A DNA stretch of 64,000 nt. Origin: Termitomyces sp. T153 (taxonomy: Eukaryota > Basidiomycota > Agaricomycetes > Agaricales > Lyophyllaceae). Positions 20,568-30,771 of this stretch are shown here, one piece after another. Position numbers and translations under genes: made by a program. Position 1 is the stretch's first letter, and each line of letters starts with the position of its first letter. Under the pieces are notes generated by a model. That model worked only from the letters and a program-made list of their open reading frames with translations. It was not told the DNA's origin and made no database searches. The stretch spans positions 124,001 through 188,000 of the forward strand of contig JACKQL020000086.1 of NCBI GenBank assembly GCA_018296165.2. Reading direction: 5' to 3'.

Positions 20568-21923
20568 ATGTCGCGTGTCAAACTAAGGGTTGCCATCATG
20601 GCTACAGCTTGCGTGCTGAATGCTGGCCTTGCTGTTGCATCCAGCATTTGGTTATATCGCCGTATCTTTCACTATTCGTCCTCCTCCAACCTTAGAGCCG
20701 ATTCCGATGCAAAAGATGAACTTGATGCTGGTCCTTCCGAGTCATCGGAGTCTCAGGCTGAAGACGGCGTAACTACCGAGACCGGCTCTCATTCATCTCA
20801 ATCTTCTTTTTCGAGAGATCGAATATTCGACGATCCTAAATTTTATCGAAACAATTTCGATACAGAAGTTTCACTCCCTCCTGTGATAGGCTTAAATGCA
20901 GTCAATCGGCATCCAGTTTCCTATGGTAAACGCATCTCTCTCCGTCCACATGCGCGTCAAGTGATGCATGTCGCATCTGAGAAACAAGAATTCGTTGACA
21001 ACAATCTTCCCGTCGACATCGGTGACGAGCGTCGCACATCCATGTCTGCTGAATTGTCTTGCGTGGCAAACCATACAATTCAAATGATACTTATTTCCAA
21101 TGCCACAATTGAGGAGAGACAAGCAACCGAAACTGTCTTTCAATCTCTTATCAAGAAAGGACGTGCATTCACAGTGTTTGCCATTTACGGTGAGCATCCC
21201 TGGACACCAGACAATCTATCGGTATTTCTCCGAGGATTGGTGTCTCTATGGAGCAACGATCGTCACGGACGATGTCGTAAATTATCTGTCAATCTCCCCA
21301 TCGAAGATCTGCCTTCAGGGGCCACGCCAGGATTGTTTATCGTTCCGTCGACACTACTCCTGCCTCAGCAACTCGAGGCAGTTGTTTGGAGAGGACATCA
21401 AAACCAATTTCATCTGTTTTTTTCTCGACAGCTTCCGCCTGCGCTCAGGACCCTCATTCTGCGATGTAAAGTGTCCCTCCATGATTGTGAACGTTTACTC
21501 TATCAGGGAAGGGACTCCCTGCGCAAATTCGACGTACATTACATAGCACGTGATGCCGAAGACCTCTTAGACAGCAGCACTGGCAAGCTACCACTGAAAA
21601 CAGTCATGAGTCGCTTGGAATCTATCAACCTTGTCGCGAATTGGGACATCTTCCCCCTGTTCGAGTATTTTGATTACCCAACGCTCCGTGAGCTCCGTAT
21701 TACGAACTCAAAGCCGAGATTCAAGAAGTTTGAGATCAAGAGGTACTTCACGAATGTTCTTCGCAGCGAACTCACGAGCACGCAATTGCGTTGTAACATG
21801 ACGCAAGAAGAAGAGGATTGGCTTGAAGAATTTCGCGGCAATAATGACACTGGATACTCCATCAAGGACGACATAGAAAATATTAATTTTGATTACTTCC
21901 CAATTCTACCTGATAGTTTCTAA
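20568..21923 (+). CDS. LRR-like protein with an N-terminal membrane anchor
   Basis: A single open frame of 451 codons. Residues about 8-32 (VAIMATACVLNAGLAVASSI, then WLYRRIF) form a hydrophobic segment followed by basic residues, which suggests a single-pass anchor with the rest in the cytosol, or a signal anchor. Residues 35-75 are Ser/Asp/Glu-rich and disordered. From about 150 the layout parallels the neighbouring LRR-type gene: YGEHPWTPDNLSVFLRGLVS, LPPALRTLILRCKVSLHDCE, RLESINLVANWDIFPLFEYF and FDYPTLRELRITNS. It ends in an acidic tail. It appears to be a distant paralog of the gene at 18968, with a membrane anchor in place of an F-box. No function is known. Confidence 0.72.
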   Translation: MSRVKLRVAIMATACVLNAGLAVASSIWLYRRIFHYSSSSNLRADSDAKDELDAGPSESSESQAEDGVTTETGSHSSQSSFSRDRIFDDPKFYRNNFDTEVSLPPVIGLNAVNRHPVSYGKRISLRPHARQVMHVASEKQEFVDNNLPVDIGDERRTSMSAELSCVANHTIQMILISNATIEERQATETVFQSLIKKGRAFTVFAIYGEHPWTPDNLSVFLRGLVSLWSNDRHGRCRKLSVNLPIEDLPSGATPGLFIVPSTLLLPQQLEAVVWRGHQNQFHLFFSRQLPPALRTLILRCKVSLHDCERLLYQGRDSLRKFDVHYIARDAEDLLDSSTGKLPLKTVMSRLESINLVANWDIFPLFEYFDYPTLRELRITNSKPRFKKFEIKRYFTNVLRSELTSTQLRCNMTQEEEDWLEEFRGNNDTGYSIKDDIENINFDYFPILPDSF

Positions 21924-22122
21924 TTGTAACGACATGTATACTCCAGTTTCTCAGTAAACTTATATCATTTTCATTAATGAATTCTGTGCCTGATTAGGTC
22001 GCGACAGCTCCAGATGAGGCGCAATCAATGAGTCAATTCATAAAAATGTGGATTCGGCAACATAAAAAACTGACATCGATTAGGAATACACTGAATGAAT
22101 ACAGCTCAGTGTCATACTGATG

Positions 22123-23547
22123 TCAAAAAGGCTGCTCAGCTAGAACCTCAGAAATCTCAATAGTCAATTCGTCCTTCGTCTTCAACTCCGCTGCGAAGTA
22201 TGCTTTTGCACCCCTTGCGCCTTTCGTAGCGACAACGTGTCTTATGCGATCATAGGCAGCGGCTCCATCCTCACGTCTAATACAAGACACGAAATCATGT
22301 TTCTTGTTATATACTAGAAGTGCTCCTGTGCATGGGATCACCGTCTTTGTCTTGAGGTCGTATGGTAGTTGCACTTTGATGACCATATTCTTCCCGGTGG
22401 CGAGGTTTTTTGGTATATGTGCAGCGCGATAATGAGTCTGGGGTGTCGTATGTTCGACGCCAAAGAATCGATTCCGATGGGTCTCGATGGGCATCATGCT
22501 CTCATCCTGCGCGTAATACGGCCTGATGGTGACGATATTATCCTCAGAAAACGGTTGACACGTCTTTTTATGAGTTCCCCACTCTTTTTCTATGGGAGAA
22601 AAGTGAATATTAAAGGGCATAAACGCATGTTCGACATACTTTGGCACTCAACAGAACAGTACCGATCGACATGGCATTTGGCACAATTCTTCAAGGGCTT
22701 TTCAGTCGTTCCGCAAGAATCGCATCGTTTCTCATTCCTTGGTGCCTCCTCTCCACTTCTCTTACGGATCCATTTTTGAACGACAGCAGTAACTTGAGGT
22801 CCAAACATCAGAAAACTCCGACGTGGGGTTAGGCCTTCTGCCTCCAAATCGGCTCCATATTCTAGCAGAAGATCGTTAGCAGCTGTATAATTTTTCTGGT
22901 AGGCTCCAAGAAGTGGAACATCTCCGTAACGATTTTGATGGTCGACCTTGGCGCCTGACTTCAAGAGCTCACGAAGAAGGTCCACTCGAAGAGACTGACC
23001 TATAACCACATGATGAAGAGCAGTCCAACCAATGATGTCGGGTATATCGACTGCAAGACCTCGAGAGACAAGAAATCTGAGAGTAGCGAGATGATCAACG
23101 CCTTGATTGGGCTGAACGCGCAAAGAGCCGGAAATGATGCAAGTGGCCTATCCATACTCGTAAGACGTTTCAGTACGATTGAGATCTATGGTCATGTCCC
23201 TCCTGAGACACTGAGATAATTCGAATTTTATATTACTTATTGAGATTGCAGTCCAGATGATCCATTCTACCGAAAAAACACGCAAACCCAAATAATGAGA
23301 GCCTGGTTACATCAAAACTCATGCTCTCTAAGCAGTGTTCAGCTGAGTCACACTTAATAACGTTCGCGAAGACTCACGTACGAGAACAATATAATCTCCA
23401 TAGTCTTTGGCTTCCTTTCGCTAAGGTGATTAAGCCTGATTGGTTGATGATATCCCTCATATCTTGGGTGACAGTAAGACCGCCATCAGTAACCCCAGAC
23501 TGGGAGTTGGAAAAAGACGCTTGAATGTCCAAATCTTTGAACTGCAT
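22123..23547 (-). pseudogene. MYND zinc-finger/ankyrin protein, copy 1, with an in-frame TAG
   Basis: Exon 1 starts at ATG 23547-23545 (MQFKDLDIQASFSNSQ, then VTDGGLTVTQDMRDI). Two introns (donors gtgagt and gtaata) follow, then a long exon with ankyrin repeats (TLRFLVSRGLAVDIPDIIGW, TALHHVVIGQ, ELLKSGAKVDHQNRYGDVPL). A MYND finger follows: CDSCGTTEKPLKNCAKCHV, RYCSVECQ, and EWGTHKKTC after a 50-bp intron at 22639-22590. The C-terminal 130 residues (RAAHIPKNLATGKNMVIKVQ, AAYDRIRHVVA) are shared with copy 2. The third exon contains a TAG at 23150-23148 upstream of the ankyrins, with no ATG before them. A putative 46-bp intron over the stop does not restore the frame. It is either a recent pseudogene or a sequence error. 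Confidence 0.72.
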
Positions 23548-24073
23548 TTTACAAGTGGACTAAGTCATTGTTGCTGCCTGGGCGTGGTCGAAAAAAATAC
23601 CGCGCGACAAAGGACCAGTCACGCTTCAAGCTTCAGAGTTCTACAAGACCAAATATTGCATTTCCTTTTTTTGTCAGGTATACAGGTCACCTTGCAGCCC
23701 GCTCAAGTTTGTACTGGATGAGCTTGACATCAGGTGAGGAACCTATGTTCACATTTGGTTGCCCAATTGAGTCCCCAGAAGCCAAATCCACAGCAAAGTC
23801 GCTCTTCCGCTACCGGAGAAACAGTTCTACGTTTAGCGAGGCTGAATTGAAATTGAAATACACAACGTACATAAGTAATGCTGATCGGGTGAAGAACGAT
23901 CTTGCTCGGATCTGACCCCACATATTCGAAATGACACCTGAGAGTGCGCGCCTAGAGGGGTAGCCTTAAAGGGTATAAAATTGAACAGTTAAATGGAGAT
24001 ACAGATTCTCTTCTTGATTAAGGGATTGAAAGTACAAGGAGAATTACAACATCTATGCATCGTGGAACAAATG
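23548..24073. other. Intergenic DNA, source or sister of the duplicated segment at 12306
   Basis: From 23556 onward this is the flank shared with 12306-12957 in direct orientation. A plus-strand frame here (23568-23915) is partly conserved with the other copy (FSEAELKLKY, YISNADRVKNDLA), but I cannot tell whether it is coding. Otherwise I see nothing. Confidence 0.4.
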
Positions 24074-25499
24074 TCAAAAGGGCTGCTCAGCCAGGACTTC
24101 AGAAACCTTGATGACCAATTCATCCCTTCTTTTCAGCTCTGCCGCGAAATACGCCTTCGCACCACCCACACCCTTCGTAGCAATGACACTTGATATACGA
24201 TCATAAGCAGCGGCCCCATCTTCTCGCCTGATCCGACACACGAAGTCGCGTTTCTTGTTATACACAAAGAGTGGCCCCGCGCCTGGTTCCGGCCTGTTCA
24301 TAACAAGATTATACGGCAGCTGCACCTTGACAACCATATTTTTCCCTTCGCTGAGGTTCTTAGAAACATGCGCAGCACGATAGTGAGTTTGAGGCGTTGT
24401 GTGGTTGAGACCAAAGAACTTATTCCGGAGGACCTCAGTAGGCATGGTATTTTCACCCTCGACATAGTAAGGCTTGAAAGTGACAGTATTCCCAGCGGAG
24501 AATGGTTGACAAGTCTTCTTGTGAGTACTCCACTCTTTCCCTGAAGAGAATATTCCGTAACGGAAAAAAGTCCAAAAAACGTTCGACGTACTTTGGCACT
24601 CGACAGAACAGTATCGAGCTACATGACACTTCGCACAGTTCTTCAAGGGCTTATCACTCACTCCACAGCAATCGCATCCTTTCTCGTCCCTTGGCGCCTC
24701 TTGTCCGCTCCTCTTGCGAATCCACTTATGAACCACAGCAGTAACTTGCGGACCGAACGAGAGACAATTTGAAGGAGGAAGACCGTCCGCCTCCTTGATG
24801 TCCAAGTTGGCTCCATATTGTAGAAGAAGCTCGATAGCACGTATATAGTGTTTCATATATGCACCGAACAGCGGAACCTCTCCATGACGGTTTTTGATGA
24901 TCAACGTTTGCACCAGACTTCAGAAGCTCACGGATGAGATCGACTTTGAGAGACTGGCCAATTACGGAGTGATGAAGAGCAGTACGACCAGCAATGTCGG
25001 GTATGTCCACTGGTAGACCTTGAGCGACAAGAAACCTTAGAGTACCGACATGATCAGTCTTGTCATTAGAGTGCACACGCTAAGCGCCAGAAATGACGAG
25101 AGTAGCATATCCAAATTCATATGGCGTTTCGGTGGCATCGAGCTTCGGAGCTGTACCTTTGCTTAGATGCTATAGATGTTGTGGTTATGTACCGTGAGGA
25201 ATACGAGAGGTGTACCTGCTGAACCCAATCCAGGCTACCAACAAAACACGCAAAACCAAAAGACGAAAGCCTTCTCGCATCAAAGCTAGCGCTTTCTGCA
25301 TGAAACCAGTTCGTTTCAGCTCATTCTTATGAGCTAATGGAGACTTACGATCGACATACAGAAGTCTTTGACCCCCTTCGACCATACCGATAAAACCTGA
25401 GTGCTTGAGGATATTCTTCATCTCTTTCGTAACGATGAGACCGCCATCAGTAACTCCGAAATTTGAGGAGAAATCTGAAAAGCGGACTTCGTCAGTCAT
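24074..25499 (-). pseudogene. MYND zinc-finger/ankyrin protein, copy 2, with a TAG and a +1 frameshift
   Basis: The exon layout is the same as copy 1. Exon 1 starts at ATG 25499-25497 (MTDEVRFSDFSSNFGVTDGG), with donor gtaagt. The ankyrin exon reads TLRFLVAQGLPVDIPDIAGR and ELLKSGANV. The MYND finger is CDCCGVSDKPLKNCAKCHV, RYCSVECQ and EWSTHKKTC across a 51-bp intron (24591-24541). The C-terminus ends EVLAEQPF. Two lesions are visible: a TAG at 25082-25080, where copy 1 has TTG, and an extra A in a run of five (24891-24895), which shifts the frame in the second ankyrin repeat. Fixing neither is possible by splicing that I can see. MYND fingers bind proline-rich partners. Function here is unknown. 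Confidence 0.75.
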
Positions 25500-26063
25500 T
25501 CTAAAATTGAGAGTGGGCGAGGCGAAGAAAGAAAAAGGCCCTCGAGATCCACAAGGCCAAATACCAACTCAGTTCATTAGACTTTTGTTCCGAATCTCTC
25601 GGGGCGCCTAAAGTTATGTAAGCGCCTTTTGTTCTGAATTTCAATTCATCCTTCTTTTTATCTCTCTCGGCTTGTTTGTTCTGGTGCCAGCAATTGTTCT
25701 CTGCCAGACTCTGTCTGCCGTCCTCAGCTTCCTTTGTCTCCGTTGTCATGTTTCTCTTTGACGACGTCACAGTTGTCAAGACAAACGCATAAACGGTCCA
25801 AGTAATAATACCATGGGCTCTGTGACAAAGGCCAACAAGGGCGAATATGGATGAAAGAATATAGATATAAACGCCATCTTTGGTCGTCGTGAAGGCTCAC
25901 ACATACGTTCATCTTACGGGCCTACGCATACCCTGGTGGTCACGGTGATACGCTCTCTGATCTCATACATACATATCTTACCTTAATTGTTGTCCGAGAA
26001 GGTAACTCAATCATCATTGATATTGATATACGGATAATATTCTGACTTCTTCCACTCTTTCAG
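25500..26063. promoter_or_regulatory. Divergent intergenic region between copy 2 of the MYND gene and the gene at 26064
   Basis: No supported coding sequence. A pyrimidine-rich tract ending ccactctttcag lies directly before the ATG at 26064 and could be an intron acceptor in a 5' UTR. Confidence 0.4.
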
Positions 26064-27386
26064 ATGTCTTCGCTTCTCATTAATATACACGTAACCAAGG
26101 CCGGCCTTGACCTGAAGTTCGACAAAGATGATGTTCTGGAGTATCAACATCGTGTATCCAAGCCCTCGGTCGGATCGATAACCGAATCCAATTCTTCAAC
26201 TTTCCCGCAGTACTATAACTCATGCTGGGATGGGTCGAGCTACCCTTTCGATGAGAGCATAGTCTCTGAAGAATCCATATCGTCAGCTCAGTCAAATGCT
26301 GCTATCGAATTCTCTATTTCTCTTGCTCGCCAGGATCCCATCGGAACGCCACGACCTGATGCGACTTATTCGGAAGGCCTGAACCGTATTCCGGCAGTTC
26401 TTAGCCAGGCGCCGGGTTATGAACGGGGAAGTGTGTCTGTAACCGAGTCAAAGCGAAAAGGCCACCAGAGACCACGGTATGAATCCGCGAATGCCAGTCA
26501 CACTTCCCAGAACATGAAGGATGTACATCATCTACGAATGTACGCAGCTGATCTTGTTCAAGATGAGGACGAGTATCTTCCTCGTCGTCCTGTCACATCT
26601 CGTGCCGCGATTGCTCCTCTTCTCACTCATAAGGAAACGAATACGTTACCGCGTTTATACGCTCATAATCCCCGTTTTCGCTCCCACGCAGATGATGCAA
26701 TGCGACGTATGCGCACGGAGAATCTACAGAAGAAATTCACGCCCGCTGCCGCACAGAACCCTCACTCCAGCAGGAATTACCCGTCCCCCGTCGGTGCTCC
26801 TTATTCTATCCAGTCCACGCGTCAAAGTCTACGTACCCAAGAGAATTCATCCAAACTTGAACGTACCACGGACGGCTTCGCTCGTCCAGATGATGCAGTA
26901 CAACGGATGTGCACGGAAACTCTAGACAAGGAATTCACGCCCACCGCCGCACAGAATCCTCACTCTTACAGCTTCAGGAAACACCCATTCCCCATAAGCG
27001 GTCCGAATCCGTTTCGGCCGACGCGCCAAACTCTACTCAAACAAGAAAAATTATTCAAGCATGTCATTGACAGCGTAGACCGCCTGATTGAGGACGATGA
27101 TGAAGAGATCATCGTCTATCTCGATTCTCATCTTGCTGCGAAGGAGATCGCTGTTGCCGTTGCTGAGGAGGAGAGGACGTTACAGGAGGTACGTCCACCC
27201 AAGCATCGCTCGGCGGTGCTGAATCAGCGAGCGCATAATTTCTTCCTTGCGCAACGCAGGCTCCTTTCTCCACCTCAGACTCATCGCTGTCCGGATGAAA
27301 CTGAAGCAGAGTCATTCGACGATTTTCCTGTTTGCGAGATGTCCATCGCCATGGGATTGCATGATTCAAACCCCCGTTCCGATTGA
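26064..27386 (+). CDS. Unknown, largely disordered protein with a 66-residue internal duplication
   Basis: A single open frame of 440 codons, starting MSSLLINIHVTKAGLDLKFD. The sequence is polar and Ser/Pro/Arg-rich. Residues about 210-275 and 276-341 are an internal tandem duplication of 198 bp (DDAMRRMRTENLQKKFTPAA versus DDAVQRMCTETLDKEFTPTA, both followed by AQNPHS). A helix with EEIIVYLDSHLAAKEIAVAV and a basic stretch (RPPKHRSAVLNQRAHNFFLA) precede the acidic end. I do not recognise a family. The acceptor-like tract just before the start codon leaves open an upstream exon. Confidence 0.6.
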   Translation: MSSLLINIHVTKAGLDLKFDKDDVLEYQHRVSKPSVGSITESNSSTFPQYYNSCWDGSSYPFDESIVSEESISSAQSNAAIEFSISLARQDPIGTPRPDATYSEGLNRIPAVLSQAPGYERGSVSVTESKRKGHQRPRYESANASHTSQNMKDVHHLRMYAADLVQDEDEYLPRRPVTSRAAIAPLLTHKETNTLPRLYAHNPRFRSHADDAMRRMRTENLQKKFTPAAAQNPHSSRNYPSPVGAPYSIQSTRQSLRTQENSSKLERTTDGFARPDDAVQRMCTETLDKEFTPTAAQNPHSYSFRKHPFPISGPNPFRPTRQTLLKQEKLFKHVIDSVDRLIEDDDEEIIVYLDSHLAAKEIAVAVAEEERTLQEVRPPKHRSAVLNQRAHNFFLAQRRLLSPPQTHRCPDETEAESFDDFPVCEMSIAMGLHDSNPRSD

Positions 27387-27757
27387 TTGCTGCTTTTTTC
27401 TCTTTTGTATTCCGCTGATGACTCTTACTTTACTCCTGATGTTCGTCGTTTCTCTGCAACTTCTTCACGACTCTCACGAACTATTCATTTCACTTTTGAC
27501 GATCTCATGTTTATTGTACGCCTTTCGATGTTTGATGTTTCCAACTTTCATGTCTACTAATGCCTGTCTACGAGCTTCATATTCACGTATTTTACGCATT
27601 TATAATGACAATGGTCCTTGAGATTCAATTCTCTGGTTATGCTAGTATATTAATGAGAATTTGCGGTATATATGCTATTTGAAGAATTTGTGTCGGCATC
27701 TAAGGTATCGCCACGCCACGCTATGTCTGGATGTTTCTGTCTTCCAGCCCTCCACCC
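27387..27757. other. Convergent intergenic region, nothing seen
   Basis: This lies between the stop of the plus-strand gene and the stop of the minus-strand gene. It is AT-rich with no credible frame and probably holds both 3' UTRs. Confidence 0.5.
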
Positions 27758-29213
27758 TCATAGATTCCTCACACCGGCAATCCCCAAGCCCAATGATTGC
27801 AAAACCTCTAATCCCTTCTTCCTCCTTTCTTCCACAGCACCGCCCATCGCCGCGTCCCACCAGCGTTCCGCCTCAGGAACCTCCCTCCATCCCCCCTTAA
27901 AAAGCTCCTGCAGCTTCCTCTTACTCCCTCCCGCAGGCCTCGACATCACTGCCTTTGCCTGCGCCCAGTGTGGTGGTGGGTTAGAACGCGAATACGATAC
28001 GGCCGGAGAACCATCCGCTAGTGGGGATGCAGAAACACTGAAGCCGTTTGCAGCGAGGACAACGGCAGGCGGGACTGTGATGCGTCCAATTTTGAAGCAG
28101 CATTGAGAGACGGAGATTGTGTTGAGGATGGCGCCATCTGGTTCAGGCTGGGAGGAAAGGGACGCTGCGACGGCTTTAAGAGCATCGGACGTACGAAGAG
28201 AAGAGTCGGTGGGCTCGGCTGGGGAAGAAGTAGTTGAAATCTGGTTATCGGTGCGCAAGGAAGCGTTGAAAAGTGTTCCGTTGGTGTCGACGTTGGAGGG
28301 AAATGTGGGCTGCTTGACGGTTTTTGGTGTCTTCTTTCCCTTCTTCGAGGGTTTCGTGACGAATTTGGCAACGACGTAGATCTGTTGAAGATTTCGTGAG
28401 CGCTCAAAAGTCATAACCGAGGAGACGCACCCATTTCTGGTCCCAACTTCCGACACTCAATCTCACTTCATAAGGCGCTAGCATAGGGATCTCGCGAATG
28501 AAATTGTAGTGTGTTGCTGGAAGAAAGGTAAGTTTGATGTAGGACAATTCAAATGGAGGAAAACAAGTGCCTGCAAGTGCCATCCATCCTCCTGCAACGA
28601 AAAACCTGGGAAACATAGCTAAAGCAGCCTTGAAGCGCGCAGAATCCATTGTCTGGTGATTGGACAATTAGGAGCTGACCGTTCAATGTACAAGCAAGAC
28701 TCACCTTCGCATAGCTTGAGTTGCTCAGATGACCGTTAAAGTCACTGTCATCGATACCTATGGGAACGTTCAATCAGGGTTCGATGGCTAGTTGACGAAG
28801 CTCACTAGCCCGGGTATTATATCGAATGAAATAGTTCAAAGGATCGCCACCAATAGGCGATATAGAATCAAGCCATTCATCCTCCGCCTGTATTTTGGTG
28901 CTCTTGGACTTGAAAATATTTCGTAGTCGCACCAGACTGTACTGGAACCGGAGATAGAAAACTGGTCTAAAAACGCGGACTTCACGGCATGATATGATGA
29001 GTTTCGCCGGTTCTAACAGAAAGCACACGACTCACAATGCCATGCCAGAGGCCACGACCGGATATTTGCCAAGAAGAGCAAAAGGATAAGATACTTGATC
29101 ACGGTTGGGGCGAACCGCAAAATTGCATCAATTTTGGACGACAACACGGGGGAAAGTGTGTCCGCAACACTCATTAGCCTTTCAAGCGACATCTTCGTCG
29201 AGACCAAAGTCAT
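27758..29213 (-). CDS. THEM6-like hotdog (4HBT superfamily) protein, possible acyl-thioesterase
   Basis: Exon 1 begins at ATG 29213 (a second Met lies at 29192) and carries a membrane segment (FAPTVIKYLILLLFLANIRS). A 56-bp intron (29035-28980) joins WH to FRVFRPVFYLRFQYSL. Further exons give SIDDSDFNGHLSNSSYAK, TMDSARFKAALAMFPRFFVA, CFPPFELSYIKLTFLPATHY and VRLSVGSWDQKW, then IYVVAKFVTKPSKKGKK and a long low-complexity tail ending GVRNL. The D-x-D-x-N-x-H-x-N-N/S-x-Y-x-K pattern and gene length fit the THEM6/fungal acyl-thioesterase-like family. The insert of about 120 residues after KFVTKP is unusually long. Catalytic activity is not shown by the sequence alone. Confidence 0.85.
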
Positions 29214-29545
29214 TTTGGCGTCAGTCCAGCTTTTGTACCTGCTGTTCGGAGAAGAGTAAACGCGGGTTATACAAGATTTTTTGGGGCGGCCCTGGACGGC
29301 CCGTCGGCAAACGGCTTTTTCAGGCAATTGGCAATAGGTAAGTGCAATTTATGAAAGCACGATCATGATGATGATGTAGACAAGCTCTCAGGCTGTCCAG
29401 AGTGGCGGCCTGACTGAGTAATGGATTGTAGTTGACATGGGCATGGAACTCTCCCGTGTATATGTACGACGGAGAGATTACTATACAAACACCAGATGAA
29501 AAGAAGTACCAGAACTGACGGCGAAATCAAAGACACTCCAATCTG
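29214..29545. other. Intergenic DNA, nothing seen
   Basis: The probable promoter of the THEM6-like gene and the 3' flank of the BTB gene. No supported frame. Confidence 0.4.
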
Positions 29546-30506
29546 TCATCGATTTTGTTCTTTACGAATCTCCTCCCAGGTCCCAAGATGAAAGATCTTG
29601 GGTAGAGCATTCCACACCTTCTCTCGTCCTTTGGCATGCTGATCCTGCACACGTTGCAAGCACACATGACAAAGCCCCAATGAATCCCAATCGTCATACT
29701 CATGCAATGGATGAGGTCTCTTCCTCAGATCCTCTATATGTTTCCACGTCATCTGCGGCAAACGCAAACTACACATATGACGACAGTCCGATGGCCTGGC
29801 AAACTCGAATAGGAATTTATGCGTGTCCTCCTTCTGACGTTCCCACAGCTGCGATTTACCCGCAAGGCAGAGCGCTTTATCCCGCCAGGAGAGTACCGGA
29901 TCCGCGAGGAGTGTGTCTGTATCGATATTTGTAGATATATAGAATGCCCAAGGAAGTATCTCAGGGACGTTGGTCTCGCGCGCAAGTGGGATGGCGCTGA
30001 CAACAGTCGTTGCGTTGTACTGATATCCTGAAGATACTAGCTCCTCACAACCGGACAGTGTGGTGGGGAATTTGCCCTGTAGGATGTCTATGCATTTCTG
30101 ACGGATTCTGGTGAGATTGTACTTCGTGCTTATTTTGAGAATGCCGGATATGAATCCGAGAAGCTTGCGCAAGTCGGCATTTTGGGGTAGTTCGTCAAAG
30201 TAACTACGATTCTGATGTCAATGGAGAAGGTAGGCATTCAAGGCCGACCACTTACAACGGTTTATAGATTGCTTTTATGACCTGCGTAAAGTCATGCAGA
30301 TCGTCCTGCAAATGAACTATAGAACAGCCTTCCAGGGATTCCGATTCTCTCGCAGCTGGCTCGGGAATCGTGAACAGATCAGCAAAGACATCCGAATGCT
30401 GGCTCAGAATTGACTTGTGGACACGGAATGCTGTTTCTTCCACAATGATAATGACTGATCCGTCATCATACCAGTAATCGCTGCGCAACTGAAGCTCGTG
30501 AGTCAT
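29546..30506 (-). CDS. BTB/POZ domain protein
   Basis: Exon 1 (30506-30256) starts MTHELQLRSDYWYDDGSVII and continues VEETAFRVHKSILSQHSDVF, the classic BTB strand-helix pattern (the family often reads FRVHR.L..S.VF). A 52-bp intron (30255-30204, donor gtaagt) joins IYKP to FYFDELPQNADLRKLLGF. Exon 2 carries the helical C-terminal half with ISTKYNLTRIRQKCIDILQ and ends in a Cys/His-containing stretch (SLGLCHVCLQRVQDQHAKGR). This is the common mushroom BTB family in which one BTB domain precedes a helical region. Such proteins often act as adaptors for cullin-3 ubiquitin ligases, but partners are unknown here. About 260 residues, which is normal for this group. Confidence 0.88.
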
Positions 30507-30771
30507 GGGCTAGGAAGTGTTGATACCCACGAGGCGGCATGTTCTGATTCCGGCCTCCGGCGCCTACCTCATGTCCAAAAATAGATCGAGCCTATGCATA
30601 GACTTGGACAAACAAATTCTACATAAGCTGGAAAGAGATGATCATCCTCTTCTCTCACTTTAGCAGTTTCCTCCATGCAATGGGATGGAGTCACGGATTG
30701 TGAGGTAAGTATCGTCATCTCCGCCGTCCGACGGATCCTAAAGAACCGAAAGCCCCAGTCTTACATAAGTA

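Noticed and set aside
23100..23160. A 46-bp intron (gtatgg...ttcag) that would remove the TAG in MYND copy 1
   Set aside because: Joining its ends puts the following ankyrin exon in the wrong frame, so it does not rescue the gene.
29013..29035. A 23-bp intron in the THEM6-like gene
   Set aside because: Too short to splice. A 56-bp intron with the same donor (29035-28980) restores the family motif FRVFRPVF.
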